Notes under the pieces: generated by a model | What the model was told of the DNA's origin: nothing | Databases searched by the model: none | Seen by the model: the letters and a program-made list of their open reading frames with translations, nothing else | Assembly: GCA_963575745.1 (NCBI GenBank) | Contig: CAUYUJ010018574.1 | Location: 136,760-200,759 of the forward strand | Source of the DNA: Prorocentrum cordatum | Lineage: Eukaryota; Sar; Dinophyceae; Prorocentrales; Prorocentraceae | Direction of reading: 5' to 3' | DNA: 64,000 nucleotides | Program-made: the position numbers and the translations under genes | Part shown: piece after piece, positions 60,533 to 64,000 of the stretch | How positions within the stretch are numbered: the stretch's first letter is position 1 | Layout of the letters: every line of letters starts with the position of its first letter

Positions 60533-60754
60533 TCCCCTCCTCCTCCTCCTCCTCCTCCTCCTCCTCCTCCTCCTCCTCTCCTCCTCCTCCTTCTCCTCCT
60601 CCTCCTCCTTCTCCTCCTCCTCCCCATCCCCTCCTTCTCCTCCTCCTCCTCCTCCTCCTCCTCCTCCTCCTCCTCCGCACTCTCCTCCTTTTCCTCCTCC
60701 TCCCTCCTCCTCCTCCGCCCTCCTCCTCCTCCCTCCACCCTCCGCCCTCCGCCC
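60533..60754 (+). repeat. (CTC)n microsatellite upstream of the spliced leader
   Basis: A pyrimidine tract of about 220 bp, ending CCTCCGCCCTCCGCCC and directly abutting the spliced-leader sequence. Confidence 0.95.
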
Positions 60755-60776
60755 TCCGTAGCCATTTTGGCTCAAG
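60755..60776 (+). other. genomic dinoflagellate spliced-leader sequence (full 22 nt)
   Basis: It begins TCCGTAGCC and ends GGCTCAAG, and matches the conserved dinoflagellate trans-spliced leader (DCCGTAGCC...) at all 22 positions with D = T. Leader RNA genes carry a GT donor right after the leader. Here the next bases are CCATTTTGG, so this is an mRNA-derived copy, not a leader gene. Confidence 0.95.
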
Positions 60777-60791
60777 CCATTTTGGCTCAAG
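60777..60791 (+). other. relic spliced leader (15 nt)
   Basis: CCATTTTGGCTCAAG is identical to leader positions 8-22. Its missing 5' part ends in TAG, the internal AG that can act as a trans-splice acceptor. This is what results when a retroposed leader-bearing copy is itself trans-spliced at the AG in its own relic. Confidence 0.95.
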
Positions 60792-60915
60792 AGGTTTCGG
60801 GCGCCGTGCCAAGTACGGCGAACCTCTCCCGGGGCGGGCAGCCACGCGCGCCGGCCCGCGCCCGCGCATCGGGCGTGCGGGCCCCGCCGCGCCGCCGCTC
60901 GCTGGCTACCTGCTG

Positions 60916-61425
60916 ATGTCCTGCCCCACGTTGTGCCGCCCAGCTGGTGTGGCCTCCGCTGCGGGCAGACGTCGCCTCTGGACGCGCAGGGTCGCCATCC
61001 GGCATGCGCAGGTGCAGGCGATGGACGTGCGCAACCTGATGGGGTGTGGCACCCCTCCAGGCCTCGTCGTGTCGCCCGTGGACATCGTGCTGCCGGAGCT
61101 CGTGGCGCGTGTGGAGGCGCCGGAGGCTGTGGGTGTACGGGTGCCGCCACTGCCGCCTGCCAGTCCTGCGCCAGGTCTGGCTGGCGTGGGCGCCGAGACG
61201 ATGGCACCAGCTGCGCCGTGGAGGTTGCCGAGGCTGGTTGGCTTGCGCTGGCGATCCAGTCCCTTGAATTTTTCTCTGGCGGCGCGGTCGCGAGCCGCTG
61301 CCACTGCCGGCCCCCTGGTGACAACGTGCCCGGTGACACCATACCGCGCTGCTTGGCCGAGGCGCCGCGCCGGTGCTTCGCGACAGGCTGGGGCCGGGCG
61401 CTTAGCAGTGACTGAGCGAGGCTGA
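60916..61425 (+). CDS. retrogene ORF downstream of the leaders
   Basis: The first ATG after the spliced leader opens a 169-codon frame: MSCPTLCRPAGVASAAGRRR, then MDVRNLMGCGTPPGLVVSPV and DIVLPELVARVEAPEAVGV. It is Ala/Pro/Arg-rich and not recognised. Frame 60933-61415 is also open (CAVEVAEAGWLALAIQSLEF), so an indel may separate parts of the original frame. The 125-bp leader-to-ATG distance is a normal UTR length. Confidence 0.45.
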   Translation: MSCPTLCRPAGVASAAGRRRLWTRRVAIRHAQVQAMDVRNLMGCGTPPGLVVSPVDIVLPELVARVEAPEAVGVRVPPLPPASPAPGLAGVGAETMAPAAPWRLPRLVGLRWRSSPLNFSLAARSRAAATAGPLVTTCPVTPYRAAWPRRRAGASRQAGAGRLAVTERG

Positions 61426-62040
61426 CGCGGCACGCCTGACCGCAGAGGAGCGCCAGGCTGCAGCCGCTGGTGCTGCTCGCGCTTGCGCTCTCCCTCGTGC
61501 CGTCCCTGCCGTACGTGTTCTTGCTAGTGATGATGCAGATCATGCTCTGCCTCGTGCCCGCCTTGCTGCACGTCCAGCCAGTGCTGGTCCTCCCGAGGCG
61601 CTGCTGGCTGACCTGATCACGGGCGTGGAATTGCAGAGCGAGCACCACGGTAGCGCCGACGACCACGCCAGCGCCGACTCCGACTCCTCCCTGAGCACCG
61701 CGGCCGCAGTGGAGCTCGGCATGACTGCTGAGCAGCGGCGGCCCCAAGATCCTATACTGAGGCTGCTCCGCCTACGTCTGCTCTCCTTCGGCCGATGGCG
61801 ATGCAGAGGGTGCAGATGCGGACTTGCTCCGCGCCAGAGGCCCTTCCGGCTGCCGTAGACCGCTACGCCGTGGTCTCCGATGCCGGCGCGCTGCTCGTGA
61901 CAGGGGGCAAGCTGACGGCGGCGGCGATGTTGCTCCCCATGCCAGACCGTGAGGCTGCCTTGCGCCGTTATTGGCAGCGCGTGGCGCTAGACCGTGATGC
62001 CGCTGCCGGTGCTGAGGCCGCTGGGCGGGATGGCCGCACG
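61412..62040 (+). pseudogene. retrogene, middle part in shifted frames
   Basis: One frame from 61412 reads LSEADAARLTAEERQAAAAG, then PEALLADLITGVELQSEHHG, and another from 61795 reads VDRYAVVSDAGALLVTGGKL, then MPDREAALRRYWQRVALDRD. Both look like genuine coding and share orientation with 60916, so this is probably one decayed gene with two frameshifts. Family unknown. Confidence 0.4.
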
Positions 62041-62048
62041 GCGGAGGT

Positions 62049-62236
62049 GGGTAAGTCCCTCCCCCCCAGCGACCCTTGTCGGGGCCCCGGGGAGGCGGCG
62101 AGGCAGCCTACGGGCCCCACCCTGCTTCCAGCTGCGAGAGCGGAGATGGACAGGCCCCTCCCCCCCAGCGTCCCCTCTCGAGGCAGGGGGAGGCGGCGAG
62201 GCTGCCTACGGGCCCTACCCCGCTACCAGCTGCGAG
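62049..62236 (+). repeat. ~100-bp tandem duplication
   Basis: CCCTCCCCCCCAGCG, GGGAGGCGGCGAGGC, GCCTACGGGCCC and CCAGCTGCGAG occur in the same order at 62054-62135 and 62155-62236. Copy 1 begins GGTGGGTAAGTCC, donor-like, and both copies have a C-rich tract then CAGCG, acceptor-like. Confidence 0.85.
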
Positions 62237-62237
62237 G

Positions 62238-62690
62238 TTGTCACGGGCCGACGTGCGCGAGGAGGGCGCGAAGAACTGGGACCCAGCTAGCCTCATGGCG
62301 GATGGCAGCAGGGAGCACCTCGCGAGCCGGAGGCCGACGCTGCCCTCACACGGCCGTGGTTCCATGCTCGCGTCCATGAAGGACTACGACGTCAATCCCG
62401 CGACCACCGCTGCGCTGCTGGGCTATGTGTCCCGAGCAATCTGGACCCCGGAGGCATGCTGGATGCGAATCATGGTTCACGGCGCGTTCTGCGAGCTGTC
62501 CCAGAAGCAATCCGTGGACGTCCCCGTGGCGGCTGGCGACACAGTTTTCATTGTACTGATGCCGAGCTACGCCGACTCTGAGCTGCAACTGGTCGCCGGG
62601 ACACCCCTTGGCCGCCTTGCCATGATGGCGATCGCTGACATGTTCTTCCCGCGCTGTCTGCCAGGCTCACTGAGGCGCCTGCTGAGATAA
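62238..62690 (+). CDS. retrogene, 3' ORF
   Basis: The open frame LSRADVREEGAKNWDPASLM, then MLASMKDYDVNPATTAALLG and YVSRAIWTPEACWMRIMVHG, has varied composition and the best coding look in this region. It ends DMFFPRCLPGSLRRLLR and TAA. I do not recognise it. Position and strand make it the likely C-terminus of the leader-tagged gene. Confidence 0.5.
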   Translation: MSRADVREEGAKNWDPASLMADGSREHLASRRPTLPSHGRGSMLASMKDYDVNPATTAALLGYVSRAIWTPEACWMRIMVHGAFCELSQKQSVDVPVAAGDTVFIVLMPSYADSELQLVAGTPLGRLAMMAIADMFFPRCLPGSLRRLLR

Positions 62691-63193
62691 TCGTGTTGCT
62701 GTGTATCTCTAACTGCGCTGCGAGTGTGCGAAGATGCCTCAGCTTGCACTGATTCCGATTGACTATCGCGGCAATAGTTTTTCGCCGAGCTTCATGACAT
62801 GTAATTACACAATTGCTGCTTATGTTTGTGAAGTGAGTTAGGATTGGAAGGGGAGGATCAGGAGTGCCGGAGGATGTAAGCCTGCATTCCAGCTTCACTC
62901 CTTCGTGCTCTGCCCTCACGATCATCCTCCTCGCCTCGCCTGCGCAGGTGGTTCCTGCGAGAGAGCCCCCCTCAAACCTCCGTCTTGGCGCCTTGATAAC
63001 CGCGTGCTGTCTGCTGCCTCGGTCCGCGTCGCGAGGGTGCGAAGATTTCTCCTCCTCTCGTTCAGGTACGTCGTCCGACGCGGCTGCATTTACTTTGGCA
63101 CAACTTTCCGTGTGGTAATTCCCGTTGAAGTGCTCCACGTGGCCTATTTCTTGCGCTCACGAGAGTACGAGGTGATCGGTCTGAGTACCAGCC
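62691..63193. other. no supported gene; probable 3' flank
   Basis: Slightly lower GC after the TAA at 62690, with no strong frame. No AATAAA signal is expected in dinoflagellates. Confidence 0.4.
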
Positions 63194-63333
63194 TTCTCCC
63201 TCTCATTCGTCATCATACCTCCCGTCGGTCTTGCCCCTTATCCTTCCCGTCTGGTGCAGAATAAGAGCTAAGTCGAGCTGGCCATTCGTCGTGCCAGCCC
63301 CTTGCAGTTCCGTCCAATCTGGGGGTACTGGGG
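63194..63333 (+). repeat. 140-bp direct repeat, copy 1
   Basis: ATCATACCTCCCGTCGGTCT, GAGCTAAGTCGAGCTGGCCA and CCAATCTGGGGGTA recur at 63861-64000. Confidence 0.9.
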
Positions 63334-63860
63334 ACAGGACGGGGGCGGGGAGAGTGGAGTTTCGGTCTGTCGGCTGGGACGAGCTTCGCTCTGCGGCGTT
63401 AGTGCAGGCATGGGCCGCAGGTCGAGCATGCAAAAATCGTACACTCCCGCTGGCCTCTGCCTCGCGCCCGCCCACTCAGCTGCCTTTTCGGCTCCTCGCA
63501 GGCCATCTCACCTGCTCCCCACTTTGATCAGCCTCCTCGTGCCTTTTCCCTACTCCATTTGCGTTGCGATGCGCCTTGAGCACCTTCCGACGATATGGGG
63601 GTGGTATGGGTCAGTAGGAGGTCGGGGGTTGGTGGGTAGTTGGACGTCGCCGAACTTTTAGTCGTGCCAATTCTGCCCTCCCGCGCCATCCCTCTTCCTT
63701 CCCCTCTCAGGAAAACGAACTGTTGATGACCGTTCCTTGTGCGGCAACGCCTTATAAGAGCTCAGACGGGTCGGAGTGGTCAGGCAGCCGACTCGCGACT
63801 CTCCCCCTCGGTCTGCCCTCCTACCGCGCTGGAAGTTTTGGATCTGCGTCCGAGTCTTAC
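63334..63860. other. spacer between direct repeats
   Basis: No convincing frame. CTTATAAGAGCTCAGACGGG at about 63750 is the only TATA-like word, and I give it no weight in a dinoflagellate. Confidence 0.4.
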
Positions 63861-64000
63861 TCTCTCCTCTCGGATCGTATCATACCTCCCCTCGGTCTTG
63901 CCCCGTATCCTTCACTTCCGATGCAGAATGAGAGCTACGTCGAGCTGGCCAGTAGTCGTGCCAGCCCCGTGCAGTTCTGTCCAATCTGGGGGTATGTGGG
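63861..64000 (+). repeat. 140-bp direct repeat, copy 2 (cut by window end)
   Basis: Partner of 63194-63333, 667 bp downstream and about 88 percent identical by eye. The repeat runs into the window edge, so its full length is unknown. Confidence 0.85.

Noticed and set aside
60755-60776. Spliced-leader match considered as a leader RNA gene
   Set aside because: No GT donor after the leader, no Sm-like site in the next 60 bases, and a relic leader follows, so it is a retroposed mRNA 5' end.

Overview
The window looks like nuclear DNA of a dinoflagellate. The clearest sign is an exact 22-nt dinoflagellate spliced-leader sequence at 60755-60776, followed directly by a truncated relic leader at 60777-60791. 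Other features agree: GC-rich sequence, very large trinucleotide and CA microsatellite tracts, decayed retroelements full of frameshifts, and host genes reduced to short exons in repeat-filled introns. Translations of the 173-bp repeat (minus strand of 15472-15643, 25550-25710 and 44487-44659) resemble segments I recall from predicted proteins of Prorocentrum cordatum. The genus is therefore a guess from memory; the phylum is much firmer. I see no bacterial operons, rRNA, tRNA or CRISPR.

Layout. 1-4190: no convincing gene, with (CCT)n tracts and an inverted-repeat array (1780-1940). 4190-7170: plus-strand exons of one or more unidentified host genes, split by short terminal-inverted-repeat (TIR) elements that end in GT and AG and can be spliced out in frame. 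7180-15312: a degenerate plus-strand LINE (zinc-ribbon/coiled-coil ORF1, endonuclease, reverse transcriptase, RNase H, C-terminal zinc finger) lying between two copies of a (CTC)n-(ATC)n plus 200-bp repeat. 15313-19620: microsatellites, the first 173-bp mobile element and a few possible minus-strand exons. 19624-22060: a minus-strand histidine-phosphatase gene in at least three exons. 22440-24600: foldback elements. 24640-25160: an 11-bp satellite. 25290-34790: about three units of a roughly 3-kb higher-order repeat built around a 90-bp repeat. 35147-42200: a minus-strand LINE (endonuclease, RT, C2H2 finger, intact RNase H motifs) and an ORF1-like gene. 42940-46160: CA tracts and nested short elements. 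46170-49720: two plus-strand exons separated by an apparent 3-kb intron that holds a 101-bp satellite. 50010-57952: a minus-strand retroelement with a YVDD reverse transcriptase, between direct repeats of about 640 bp. 57960-60530: weak ORFs. 60533-62690: a spliced-leader-tagged retrogene. 62691-64000: a 140-bp direct repeat.

The unifying theme is mobile DNA turning into gene structure. Two short TIR families sit in coding sequence with splice-competent ends, in the manner of introners. Another short element makes 33-34 bp target duplications. One locus carries the mark of at least two rounds of mRNA retroposition. The large retroelements are plausible sources of the enzymes, but all are broken by stops or frameshifts here. 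Splice sites and exon limits are my reading of raw sequence without transcripts.
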